Source: Azospirillum canadense
Lineage (GTDB): Bacteria > Pseudomonadota > Alphaproteobacteria > Azospirillales > Azospirillaceae
Assembly: GCF_025961225.1 (NCBI RefSeq)
Contig: NZ_JAOQNG010000003.1
Span: 310,001 to 374,000 of the forward strand
Length of the DNA: 64,000 nucleotides
Direction of reading: 5' to 3'
The translations under genes and the position numbers were made by a program. Under the pieces are notes generated by a model. That model had not been told where the DNA came from. It searched no databases and saw only the letters and a list, made by a program, of their open reading frames with translations. Below, piece by piece: positions 17,061 to 24,339 of the stretch. Numbering within the stretch: the first letter of the stretch is position 1; each line of letters starts with the position of its first letter.

Positions 17061-17630
17061 TCAGGCATCCGGAGGGACGCGCACCTCCGCCAGGAGCGCG
17101 TCCAGGAACGCGGCGTGCGACGCCGGCAGGGTGCCGGCGGCCCAATAGGCGAAGGCATCGCAGCACCATTCCTCGGCCACGGCGTTGTGGTTGGACAGGA
17201 GCTTGCGCGACACCGGGTCGGCGAGCCCGCCGAGGCGCTGCATGCGGCGCAGGAAGTCGGCGTGTTCGGCTTCGATGCGCTGGCGCACGGCACCGGGGCT
17301 GGCCTCCCGGGCTTCGAGGCGTTCGAGGACGAAGTGGGCGTATTCGTGCAGAACGACGAAGGCGACCTCCCACTCGGGGTCGGTGCCCCGCTGCGCCACG
17401 TCGGCGAGCCAGGCCAGATTCAGCCGGATGTTCGCTGTCCCCTTGGTGTGCAGGCCGATCGCCGCGCCTGGCCGGTGAAGCTCCTCGATGAAGTAGGAGA
17501 CGCGGCACGGCGGCAAGCGACCCAGGCCCCGGGCTGCCAACAAGCGGTTGGCCAGCGCCGCCGACGGCGCGACGAACGCGTCGGCGACCCGGGATTGCTC
17601 GACGAACTGTGCCGACGCCAGAAACCGCAT
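17061..17630 (-). CDS. Putative small zinc metallopeptidase (HEYAH motif), 189 aa
   Basis: ATG 17630 (MRFLASAQFVEQSRVAD) is preceded by GGAGAGGC and chosen over an upstream in-frame start that would add low-complexity sequence. Residues about 88-100 read EVAFVVLHEYAHF, an HExxH zinc-binding motif (H95, E96, H99) in a predicted helix. A third acidic ligand could come from AVAEEWCCDAFAYWA near residue 160. The layout resembles minimal M48- or ImmA/IrrE-like metalloproteins, which cleave repressors or act as toxins, but no family can be named. No signal peptide or membrane helix. Confidence 0.65.
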   Translation of the reverse strand: MRFLASAQFVEQSRVADAFVAPSAALANRLLAARGLGRLPPCRVSYFIEELHRPGAAIGLHTKGTANIRLNLAWLADVAQRGTDPEWEVAFVVLHEYAHFVLERLEAREASPGAVRQRIEAEHADFLRRMQRLGGLADPVSRKLLSNHNAVAEEWCCDAFAYWAAGTLPASHAAFLDALLAEVRVPPDA

Positions 17631-17963
17631 GCTGCCTCTCCATATTCTCCGAAAACAGATGGGGGCGGATCGCGGCCCGCCCCCTGGGGCCCCACCGTTC
17701 GTGCGTTCCCGCGACTTGGGTCCGGCTTTGCCGGGCGCCGTGCACCATGTCATCGGCGCAGCGGGTTTCGGCCTTGGCGGGAACCCTTGCGAGCGTGCTT
17801 CGCATCACCGTGCGCGGCGACACGGTGGCTGTGGCGGAGGCGCCAGTCCGCGGCCGGGCTTCCTTGTGGCCTCCCTTGACCGACGGCGTGCGCTCGATCA
17901 GCAGCAGTCAGGGCGCGCGGGAGCGGGCACCCGGCGGTGATCGGCCGACCGGGAACCAGTCAC
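17631..17963. other. Gene-free spacer with a GC-rich hairpin
   Basis: About 330 bp without a supported gene. GGGGGCGG at 17661-17668 pairs with CCGCCCCC at 17677-17684, a short GC hairpin without a U-run. Confidence 0.45.
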
Positions 17964-17998
17964 GGTGTTGTCAGGTTGGCGAGGGCGGATCGCGCATG
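17964..17998. repeat. Solo IS6-family left end (35 bp)
   Basis: Thirty-five consecutive bases are identical to the left end of the IS6 element at 10848-10882, and to the corresponding end at 23599-23633, but no transposase follows. It forms the breakpoint of the ParB-like gene. Confidence 0.9.
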
Positions 17999-18048
17999 TT
18001 CGTCTCGGCCAGCCGCAGCCGGCCGAGGGGGATGGCGATGGTCTTCAT
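17971..18048 (-). pseudogene. ParB-like protein N-terminus, cut by a solo IS6 end
   Basis: From ATG 18048 the frame reads MKTIAIPLGRLRLAETNMR, the opening strand of ParB/Spo0J-type nuclease domains (compare IPLSRLxLSPxNVR). At residue 20 it runs into the IS6-family terminus and ends DPPSPT before a stop at 17971. Everything after the first 19 residues, including the HTH and dimer domains, is missing. It lies 80 bp downstream of the hypothetical gene at 18130-18447 on the same strand. In plasmids such genes often act in partition or in regulation of accessory loci. Confidence 0.65.
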
Positions 18049-18129
18049 GGGAATGGATCCTGAAAACGGACGCGCGGCGGGACGGCCCCACCGGCGCGCT
18101 GGGGACGGGGAGAGGCTCGGGCGAGGCGG

Positions 18130-18447
18130 CTATTCGGCGGCCAGCGGCGCGTCGAACGACCGCTCGACGATCGGGGCGATGGCGGTCGCCGAGACCACAC
18201 GCAGCCGGGCGGTGGCATCGGTGGCGAGAAAGTCGTTGCCCTCGAAGCCGGCCTCGCGGACCAGCCGGACGGACGCCAGATGCGCCAGCAGCGGCGGGGG
18301 CACGAGCGCCAGCGGGATCGGCAGGAAGCGTCGGGTGTCGAGCTGCACCAGCAGCAGGACGGTGGGGTGGGAGTCGGTGTCTTCTTCGGCGCTGTGGGGG
18401 ATGAGGGCGAGCGGCGGGTTTCCGCCGGTGGTCGGGCCGGTGTGCAT
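18130..18447 (-). CDS. Hypothetical protein, 105 aa
   Basis: ATG 18447 (MHTGPTTGGNPPLALIPHSA) has a good ribosome site (GGAGGAC) about 8 bp upstream. The N-terminal 35 residues are Pro/Gly-rich. The rest alternates strands and helices (TVLLLVQLDTRRFLPIPLAL, ATARLRVVSATAIAPIVERS) without a signal peptide or recognised domain. It is probably cotranscribed with the truncated ParB-like gene downstream, suggesting it once belonged to a plasmid-maintenance operon. Confidence 0.55.
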   Translation of the reverse strand: MHTGPTTGGNPPLALIPHSAEEDTDSHPTVLLLVQLDTRRFLPIPLALVPPPLLAHLASVRLVREAGFEGNDFLATDATARLRVVSATAIAPIVERSFDAPLAAE

Positions 18448-18804
18448 CGTCGGGTCCTCCGGTTTGCCTGCGTCCGTGCAGGCCGTCCGAATCCGTTTCC
18501 ATCCTGACTGCCTCCTGCCCGCCCCGTCGATGCCGCGGTGGGCCATTCCGCCGACGCGGCAGGGCTTGGCTGTGCCGCGACGGAGTCAGGAGACGACGCC
18601 GACGGCGTCGCGGTCTTGGCCAGCCCGGAACCGGAGGACAACGGGTTGCCAATTCGCGCGACTCGAATCATCTTACATATCCTATCGCGCGTGATTCATG
18701 ATAAACAGCTACCGTGAAGAGAGATAACACGGCGATCATCAGCCGTGCAGTTGCGGAACCGAGCCGGGTGGTGCGAGGTTATCCGACGGGGTGGTGAGGA
18801 GGTG

Positions 18805-18975
18805 CAGGCCATGCCGGCCGATGGTAACCGTGATCCCGACTTGGCCGAACTGATCCGCCGGCGCGAGGCCGAAGCCTCGGCCATGGGCCGGACGGAAGGC
18901 CAGCTCTGCATCGAGGCCGAGATACTGTTGCGCCTGGCCGAACGCCGTTTCGGCCCAATGCCGGGCAGCCGTCCC
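18805..18975 (+). pseudogene. Possible DUF4351 tail of an Rpn-like nuclease
   Basis: The segment AELIRRREAEASAMGRTEGQ then AEILLRLAERRFGPMPGS resembles the C-terminal tail of Rpn-family recombination-promoting nucleases (EARVLLRQLxRRFGPLP). No nuclease domain precedes it, and the frame afterwards reads low-complexity sequence to 19485. A fragment at best; assignment is by pattern alone. Confidence 0.35.
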
Positions 18976-19033
18976 AAAGGTTTTGCGCGCAGGCCGGTTG
19001 GGGCTACAGTGCGCGGCCCCGGAGAGGCACGCC

Positions 19034-19393
19034 ATGACCGACCACGCCGACCTGACCCCGAAGGAACGCGACCTGATCCGCCGCGAGTTCATGCGCCGCC
19101 TGACCTCGGCGCGCTCGATCCACGACGGCATCATGCTCAAGCGCTGGTCGACCGGGCCGCGCAAAGGCGAGCCGAAACTCCAGGCCGCCGTGCAGTCCCT
19201 GCGCAACCGCGGCTTGGTGGAACTCGCCGACCTCGACCGGCACTGGCCGACGGCCCGCTTCACCGCGGCGGGCTACGCCGCGCTCCGGCGCTTGGCGGCC
19301 GACCGCCGGGCGCTCAATGCCGAGGACCACGCGCAGATGATCGGGGAAATCACCGCGCTGGACACCCCCACCGCGACACCGGACGCAGCCTGA
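19034..19393 (+). CDS. Hypothetical protein, possible winged helix, 119 aa
   Basis: ATG 19034 follows GGAGAGGC. The product begins MTDHADLTPKERDLIRREFM and contains PKLQAAVQSLRNRGLVELAD followed by RFTAAGYAALRRLAADRRAL. The last part resembles the strand-turn-helix layout of small winged-helix proteins, in which a growth of Leu/Arg helices is followed by a wing (GLVEL...ARFTAAG). No catalytic motif or membrane segment. It converges with vapC downstream. The role is unknown; a DNA-binding accessory is a guess. Confidence 0.55.
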   Translation: MTDHADLTPKERDLIRREFMRRLTSARSIHDGIMLKRWSTGPRKGEPKLQAAVQSLRNRGLVELADLDRHWPTARFTAAGYAALRRLAADRRALNAEDHAQMIGEITALDTPTATPDAA

Positions 19394-19497
19394 CCGGCCG
19401 GCGGCCGCCATCCCGCCACGCTTTTCCGCCCTTCCGCAAGGAACGCACTGCCGTGAGGGCGCGAACGCCGTCGCCCCGAGGATGAACGATAAGCCGG

Positions 19498-19914
19498 TCA
19501 GTGCCCGCGCGGCTCGTCCAGCCAGTCCTCGCAGCGCAGGCCGGGCACGCGGCTGAATTCGCCGAGATTGCCGGTCACCACGGCGAGGCCGCGGCTGCGG
19601 GCGTGGCCGGCGATCATCAGGTCGTACGGCCCGATCACGCGGCCCTGGCGCTCCAATTCGGCCCGGATGTCGCCGAAGTGCCCGGCGGCTTCGTCGTCGA
19701 AGGGCAGCACGTCGAGACGGGCGGTCAGCCGCTCGACCTCGTGGCGCTTCTCCGCCGGGCGGTCGGACTTGGCGGCACCGTGCAGCAGTTCCGCCAGCGT
19801 CACCGCGGAGATGCACAAGCCGCCCGCTTCCGCGTTGAACCGGGCCCGGGCGCTCGGCGGGCGGTCGCGCAGAACGCGGATGCAGACGTTGGTGTCCAGC
19901 ATGTAGCGCAGCAT
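19498..19914 (-). CDS. vapC: VapC-type PIN-domain toxin
   Basis: A 138-residue PIN-domain RNase, ATG 19914 (MLRYMLDTNVCIRVLRDRPP). The metal-binding acidic residues are visible: the aspartate in MLDTN, the glutamate in ISAVTLAELLHG, the aspartate in IGPYDLMIAGHARSRG and the final VVTGNLGEF. VapC toxins cleave initiator tRNA or rRNA loops. Its start overlaps the antitoxin stop (TGATG), the usual translational coupling. All key residues and the normal length are present, so the module looks functional, unlike the FitAB pair upstream. Confidence 0.93.
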   Translation of the reverse strand: MLRYMLDTNVCIRVLRDRPPSARARFNAEAGGLCISAVTLAELLHGAAKSDRPAEKRHEVERLTARLDVLPFDDEAAGHFGDIRAELERQGRVIGPYDLMIAGHARSRGLAVVTGNLGEFSRVPGLRCEDWLDEPRGH

Positions 19915-20138
19915 CACCACGCCTCGCGCTCTTGCGGTGCGGGCTGGTCGCGGTCCGGAAAGGCGATGCCGGGGGAGTCGAAGAAGTCGTCCCAGACGCT
20001 GTCGGCCGGCACGATGATGCGACGGACTCCTTCGCGCAGAATGACGACCTCGCGGACATGCGCGGGGAACGACACGTCCTTCGGAAGCCGGACGGCCTGG
20101 CTGCGGTTGGACTGGAACAAGGTCGTGCGGACGGTCAT
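19914..20138 (-). CDS. vapB: VapB-type antitoxin (VagC/AbrB-like)
   Basis: A 74-residue antitoxin. The N-terminal half, MTVRTTLFQSNRSQAVRLPK then VSFPAHVREVVILREG, is the swapped-hairpin AbrB/SpoVT DNA-binding domain of the VagC/VapB group. The C-terminal half (SVWDDFFDSPGIAFP) is the toxin-binding tail. ATG 20138 follows GGGGGTG. It overlaps vapC by one base, and direct repeats upstream probably form its operator. Confidence 0.92.
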   Translation of the reverse strand: MTVRTTLFQSNRSQAVRLPKDVSFPAHVREVVILREGVRRIIVPADSVWDDFFDSPGIAFPDRDQPAPQEREAW

Positions 20139-20153
20139 GGATCACCCCCGTGC

Positions 20154-20174
20154 GTATATCCTGAATGTATATCC
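20154..20174 (-). promoter_or_regulatory. Likely VapBC operator: two GTATATCC direct repeats
   Basis: GTATATCC occurs at 20154-20161 and again at 20167-20174, 13 bp apart, 15 bp upstream of the vapB start. Toxin-antitoxin complexes usually bind such repeats to autoregulate. Confidence 0.55.
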
Positions 20175-20571
20175 CAAGACACGGGGCGTCAATGCCCGGA
20201 GCGCCCCCGAATCCCGACTCTGAAGCCACAGACACCGCTGAAGCACACACGCGGCGCATTCGGCGAAGACCCAGGCTCATTGGATCGTCCGGCTGGACAA
20301 CACCGCGGCGGAACGACAGGTGATGCACCCGGCACCATCAGCCGGAGCCACTCTTCGCGGGCGCGCAGCATGAGCGACGACGTCTGGCGGCTTCCGCCAA
20401 CCCAGCACGGCCGCGACATCCGGCTCGGGCAGGATCGCGCCCCGGTGCCCCTCCCCTCCGGCGGCAAGGCCCAGCTGGGGCGCGTTGCGACGAAAACGCC
20501 CGAAGCCGTGGTGAAGGGTGTTGGTGCAGCGAGGTCCGCACAGACGCAGTGAAGCCTGACACGACCTTTGA
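20175..20571. other. Gene-free spacer between vapB and an IS5 transposase
   Basis: About 400 bp. Overlapping frames on both strands lack ribosome sites and resemble no family. Presumably the remains of earlier insertions. Confidence 0.45.
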
Positions 20572-21540
20572 TCAGGCGATGCGGACGGAGTTCGGGCGTG
20601 CTTGATCGATCATCCGGTTCAGGATGATGACGCCGGTGGCGGCTTCAGTTCGTTGGCCGGGCAACGTGCGTGCACGCAGCTGGTCGCCGAGGATGCGCTT
20701 GTAACGCGCCATCGCGGTTTCCGCCTTCGCCCGCTCGCCATAGTCGGTCTGCTTTTGCCAGCCTGAGCGCCCGTGCTCGGCCAGGCTCTGGATGTGGCGG
20801 TCCCGCTGGGTCGGGGCGGTTGTGGCGGCCTCGCTCACGACCGCCGTGGCGCGCGGGGGGATGATCACCCGAGCCCCGGCATCCCGGGCGGCGATGGTCT
20901 GGTAAATCGGTTCGCCGTCGTACGCGCCGTCAGCCATGACGGTGTCGATGGGGCCACTGATCTGGTCGAGCAGCGGTCCGACCTGGGAGGCGTCCCCGTC
21001 GCTGGTGGTGGTCAGCGTGGCCGCGACGATGGCGCTGCTGGCGGCATCCACCGCGAGATGGAGTTTGCGCCAGGTCCGCGGCCCGCGCACGCCATGCTTG
21101 TCGCGGTGCCACTCGCCGGCCCCGTAGACCTTCAAGCCGGTGCTGTCGATCACCAGCGTGACCGGGCCCGTCGGCAGGGCCGTGGCCAACACCGGCGTCA
21201 AGCGCGCCGCCCGGCGACTGATCGTCGTGTGGTCGGGAACCGGCAGGTCCACGCCCAGGAGATCCAGCAACGAGCCGAGCAGCCCCTCGGTCTGGCGCAG
21301 CGGCTGATGAAACACCAAGCGGACCATGAGGGCTGTTTCGATAGCCGTCTGCGAGTAGCGCGCTTGCCCACCGGGCGTCGTCCGCGGCGCCGCTCGCCAG
21401 GCGGCGATCGCCGTGTCGCTGACCCACAGCGTCAGACTGCCGCGCCGGCGCAGTCCGGCTTCGTACGACGCCCAATTCGTTACTTTGAACCGCATCTTCG
21501 GGATGTGATGGCGCCGCGCGTCGTTGTGTTTGTTCGGCAT
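20572..21540 (-). CDS. IS5-family transposase (IS903-like group), complete, 322 aa
   Basis: ATG 21540 (MPNKHNDARRHHIPKMRFK) is the family start; the frame opens slightly earlier. The N-terminal part has WASYEAGLRRRGSLTLWVSD and GGQARYSQTAIETALMVRLV. The DDE triad is in VIDSTGLKVYGAGEWH, MADGAYDGEPIYQTI and YGERAKAETAMARYKRIL. The C-terminus ILNRMIDQARPNSVRIA is complete. This is the only intact member of a group that also left decayed or truncated copies at 2551, 4715 and 10521. I could not find convincing inverted ends, so activity is uncertain. Confidence 0.93.
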   Translation of the reverse strand: MPNKHNDARRHHIPKMRFKVTNWASYEAGLRRRGSLTLWVSDTAIAAWRAAPRTTPGGQARYSQTAIETALMVRLVFHQPLRQTEGLLGSLLDLLGVDLPVPDHTTISRRAARLTPVLATALPTGPVTLVIDSTGLKVYGAGEWHRDKHGVRGPRTWRKLHLAVDAASSAIVAATLTTTSDGDASQVGPLLDQISGPIDTVMADGAYDGEPIYQTIAARDAGARVIIPPRATAVVSEAATTAPTQRDRHIQSLAEHGRSGWQKQTDYGERAKAETAMARYKRILGDQLRARTLPGQRTEAATGVIILNRMIDQARPNSVRIA

Positions 21541-21599
21541 GCCGAGGCTGACCAATCCGGTAATCAAGAGACGCGCCCTTCTACACGATGACCCAGGAC

Positions 21600-22104
21600 C
21601 GGCAATCCCGAACCTCGCTGCACCAACGCCGGTAAAGGCGGTACGCGATCGGCAAGCTGGCCTGCTCGTTGGCCACCGACAGCGTCACGGCGACCTGACA
21701 GTTGTCCTGCTTGCCGATCTGCCCACAGTACTGCCGGGCCACGCCGACCGAGAGCTTGCCCTTCTTCGGCACGCCGGTGTCGTCGATGAACCAGTGGCGG
21801 ATGGGCCCGTGGCGCTCGATGAGAGGCAGCACGCGCGCGCCGCGTCCAGCATGGCCTCGTCGCTTCACTCCGCCTTGGCGACGAAGTGATGCAGCGACCG
21901 GTGGGCCGCCTGAACGCGGTGCGGGGCGACGCGCACGGCCATCGGCTCGACGCTCTTACGCCGCCCCGGGAGCAGAAGCCCCGTGCAGTAAGCGTGCATC
22001 GGGGCGCAGCGGTCGGCATGCCCGAGCACGCTTCCGGTCGCCTCCAGATAATCCTCAAACCGGCGCTCCGCCGCGCCCTGCCGATCCAGACTCGTCTGTG
22101 CCAT
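21600..22104 (-). pseudogene. IS701-family transposase, 5' remnant
   Basis: From ATG 22104 the product MAQTSLDRQGAAERRFEDYL, HADRCAPMHAYCTGLLLPG and RVQAAHRSLHHFVAKAE is the IS701 N-terminus. A TGA replaces the expected TGG at AKAEW, and the homology resumes in another frame: VLPLIERHGPIRHWFIDDTG, then VPKKGKLSVGVARQYCGQ and SLPIAYRLY. It ends near 21640, before the second and third catalytic residues. A nonsense mutation, a frameshift and a C-terminal truncation make it dead. Confidence 0.85.
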
Positions 22105-22159
22105 AGCCCTTATATGGGGCGGCACTTATGACACAGTAGTACCAGTTCCCCGCCGTGCC

Positions 22160-22378
22160 CTAGGCGCGCCAGAACGGCTTGGAAACTTCCGCCTCTCGGG
22201 CTTGCTCCGAAATGCCCAGGTCTTGCAACAGGCGCTCATCAAGTTTCGCAAGCTCCTGACGCGACACAGCTCTCCGGCACCATGTGCGAAAAATACGGGC
22301 AAGCTTGGATGGCTGATGCCGCTCGGGAACATGGGGCGCCGGCGCGACGTCAGAATACTGGAACATCGTAGCTTTCAT
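22160..22378 (-). CDS. DUF1127 family small protein, 72 aa
   Basis: ATG 22378 (MKATMFQYSDVAPAPHVPER) with GGAAGG about 10 bp upstream; an earlier in-frame ATG exists. The C-terminal 45 residues, IFRTWCRRAVSRQELAKLDE then RLLQDLGISEQAREAEVSKP FW, are a textbook DUF1127 arginine-rich helix pair with the LGIS motif. DUF1127 proteins in alphaproteobacteria are small RNA-binding or regulatory factors for phosphate, carbon or stress responses. It is intact and flanked on both sides by IS remnants. Confidence 0.85.
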   Translation of the reverse strand: MKATMFQYSDVAPAPHVPERHQPSKLARIFRTWCRRAVSRQELAKLDERLLQDLGISEQAREAEVSKPFWRA

Positions 22379-22810
22379 GATCGGGATGCCTTCCAGGGTG
22401 GCGAGATGCCGGCAAATTTCCGGGCATGCCATAACTCAAATGCACAAAAAATGTACGCAACTGCACAGCATTGCACCACGCGCATCATGGAATGCTTGCA
22501 CTGCAGCATTCGAATAGATTGGCCAGACAAACCAATCATGTTGGTGTCTGCAATTAAGTTGCGATCAGTGTAGCGGTGGGGGTGGCCTTCGGGCTGCTCT
22601 TCGCCATTGATCGTCACGATTACGAGTATGTGAGACCGCCGCGAACCTGCGGGCCATCATGCCGCCCGCCGGAAAGGTCGGTGGGCGTATAGATTGGCGG
22701 CGGTGTAGTCGGAGGCGGGCGTGCCGTTCATCGCGGCGGTGCGCACCTTCAGCATCCGGTGAGCACCCCGTGGAGACCAGCGCATGTGTTGGTTGGCACC
22801 CTTGCGCCGG
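22379..22810. other. AT-richer spacer upstream of the DUF1127 gene
   Basis: About 430 bp, noticeably less GC-rich than its neighbours. It should hold the DUF1127 promoter on the minus strand, but I cannot single out boxes. No supported gene. Confidence 0.45.
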
Positions 22811-23633
22811 GGCGTTATCAACTTCGCGACTGGTTGAGGAACTGAGGGCCTGAACTATCCGTTTGCTGGATGGCTCAGGCCCTCAGGACGAGGCTGGTCG
22901 CCTGACGCCACGTGGTGAAGGCGTGAGCTCGGGCGGCGCGGTATTCGGTGGCAGTGATTAGATGGCGGCGAAGCTGGACATGGTTGTGGATCGGGCTATG
23001 GGGGAGAGGAACCTCTGGGCATGTCGGGCGGATTTGAACCTCTTCCTGTGCCGCTCGTGCCGTCGGGTCGGTTGATGCGACACTTCGCCGGCGTTGTTCA
23101 GGTATCGGCTTTGCCGATGCTCGCGGCCGAGCTTCAGGTCCTTCGTCGCCGCGGCGTAGGACTTCAGCTTGTCGGTCACGAGGACACGCGGGGCGTAGCG
23201 CAGCCCTTTCAGCAGCTTGCAAAAGAAGCGCTTGGCCGCTTTGGTGTTGCGGCGGCTCTGGATCAGGATGTCGAGGACCACACCGTTCTGGTCGATGGCC
23301 CGCCACAGGTGGTGCTGCTTGCCGCGGATGCGGATGAACACCTCATCCAACAACCACGTGTCGCCCGGCTGGGACCGGCGGCGCTTGAGCGTGTTGGCGA
23401 ACTCCCGGCCGAAGCGCAGGCCCCACTCCCGGATGGTTTCGTCGCTGACCTCGATGCCGCGCGCCGCCAGGATCAGCTCGACCTCGCGCAGGCTCAAGCT
23501 GAATCCGTGATACAGCCACACCGCTTCGCTGATGATCTCGGCCGGAAAGCGGAAGCCGCGGTACGGGTCAGGCGTCGTGCTCATGCCGACCAACTTGCCA
23601 TGCGCGATCCGCCCTCGCCAACCTGACAACACC
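22811..23633 (-). mobile_element. IS6-family element, copy 2 (823 bp)
   Basis: Reverse-oriented near-identical copy of 10848-11670. Its upstream end finishes at 23633 (CCTGACAACACC read on the plus strand) and the other end starts at 22811 (GGCGTTATCAACTTCGCG). Same 823-bp length and same internal frameshift as copy 1, one base shorter than the intact copy at 40839-41662. Confidence 0.88.
22875..23584 (-). pseudogene. IS6-family transposase with the same C-terminal frameshift as copy 1
   Basis: From ATG 23584 (MSTTPDPYRGFRFPAEIIS) through LDEVFIRIRGKQHHLWRAID, VTDKLKSYAAATKDL and LNNAGEVSHQPTRRHERH it matches copy 1, with a few substitutions (Trp for Cys in GDTWLLDE, His for Arg in RRHERH). 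The frame ends at 22958 after the shared one-base deletion, and the normal C-terminus continues out of frame to 22875. The catalytic triad precedes the lesion. Confidence 0.85.
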
Positions 23634-24073
23634 CGCGCCAGCCCTGGCTGGAATTGCTGCGACGGGGTGGAAAGTGCGGGGTTCCGGGGTGCGATGTGCG
23701 GGGCGACGTGCACTGGTCGGGGTGAAAAGTACGGGGAGACGGGGTGACGAGTCTGGAATCGGCGAACACGGCGGTTGGAACCGGCGCTGTCGCCGGGTGG
23801 CGCCATCGCACCGGGTGCGCGCCGGGGCGGGACCACTATCGCTTTGGAATCGTTGAGACATCCGGGCGCACAACGGTTCTGGGGGAAGTCGGGCGGAGAA
23901 CTGCGGGAGCACGGGCGGCGCATTCCCGCACCCCTAAGAGCTTGATCTCTCAAAGGACCCGCGCTGCGTTTGCTGTGCGTTGGCATCTGCGACCGCAGCG
24001 GCGCGACACCGACGGCGCCCACGGCGCCGGGCACCGTCCGGCCGCCACCGTTGTCCCGTTCGCTCGACCGCGC
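23634..24073. other. Gene-free spacer with G-rich imperfect direct repeats
   Basis: No supported gene. CGGGGTGGAAAGTGCGGGG at 23663-23681 recurs with two changes at 23718-23736, in a G-rich strand context. Confidence 0.5.
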
Positions 24074-24265
24074 CAGGTCGGCGCCATTGCCCTCGGCTGG
24101 GTTATCGACCGGCTGACTCCACACTTGGTGTTGGGCAGCGCCTACGCCCCTTCGGCCGCCTTCATCGCGGTGGTGGCGTTCGGGGCCTCCAACCTGTGGG
24201 TTCTCATGCCGGCCACCTTCCTCGCCGGCTTCGGCGTGGTCGGCACGCAGATCGTCCTATGCGGG
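24074..24265 (+). pseudogene. Fragment of a major facilitator superfamily transporter
   Basis: About 64 residues in one frame, QVGAIALGWVIDRLTPHLVL, GSAYAPSAAFIAVVAFGASN, then LWVLMPATFLAGFGVVGTQI. This is the helix-loop-helix around the central or second-half DR motif (GWxxDRxxP) of aromatic-acid type MFS carriers. Two hydrophobic helices are visible. There is no start, and neither flank continues the protein, so it is an internal remnant left 75 bp before the histidine kinase. Confidence 0.7.
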
Positions 24266-24339
24266 CACGACATACGTCCGTATGCTGTTGTTCGCGTGCG
24301 GTCTGAACGGCCCGGCGGTCCGGGCCAGGACAGTGGACC

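Noticed and set aside
11699..17963. Shared 16-mer GACCGGGAACCAG(C/T)CA at 11699-11714 and 17948-17963, each near an IS6 end
   Set aside because: Suggestive of a shared target, but one short match in a high-GC window can be chance.
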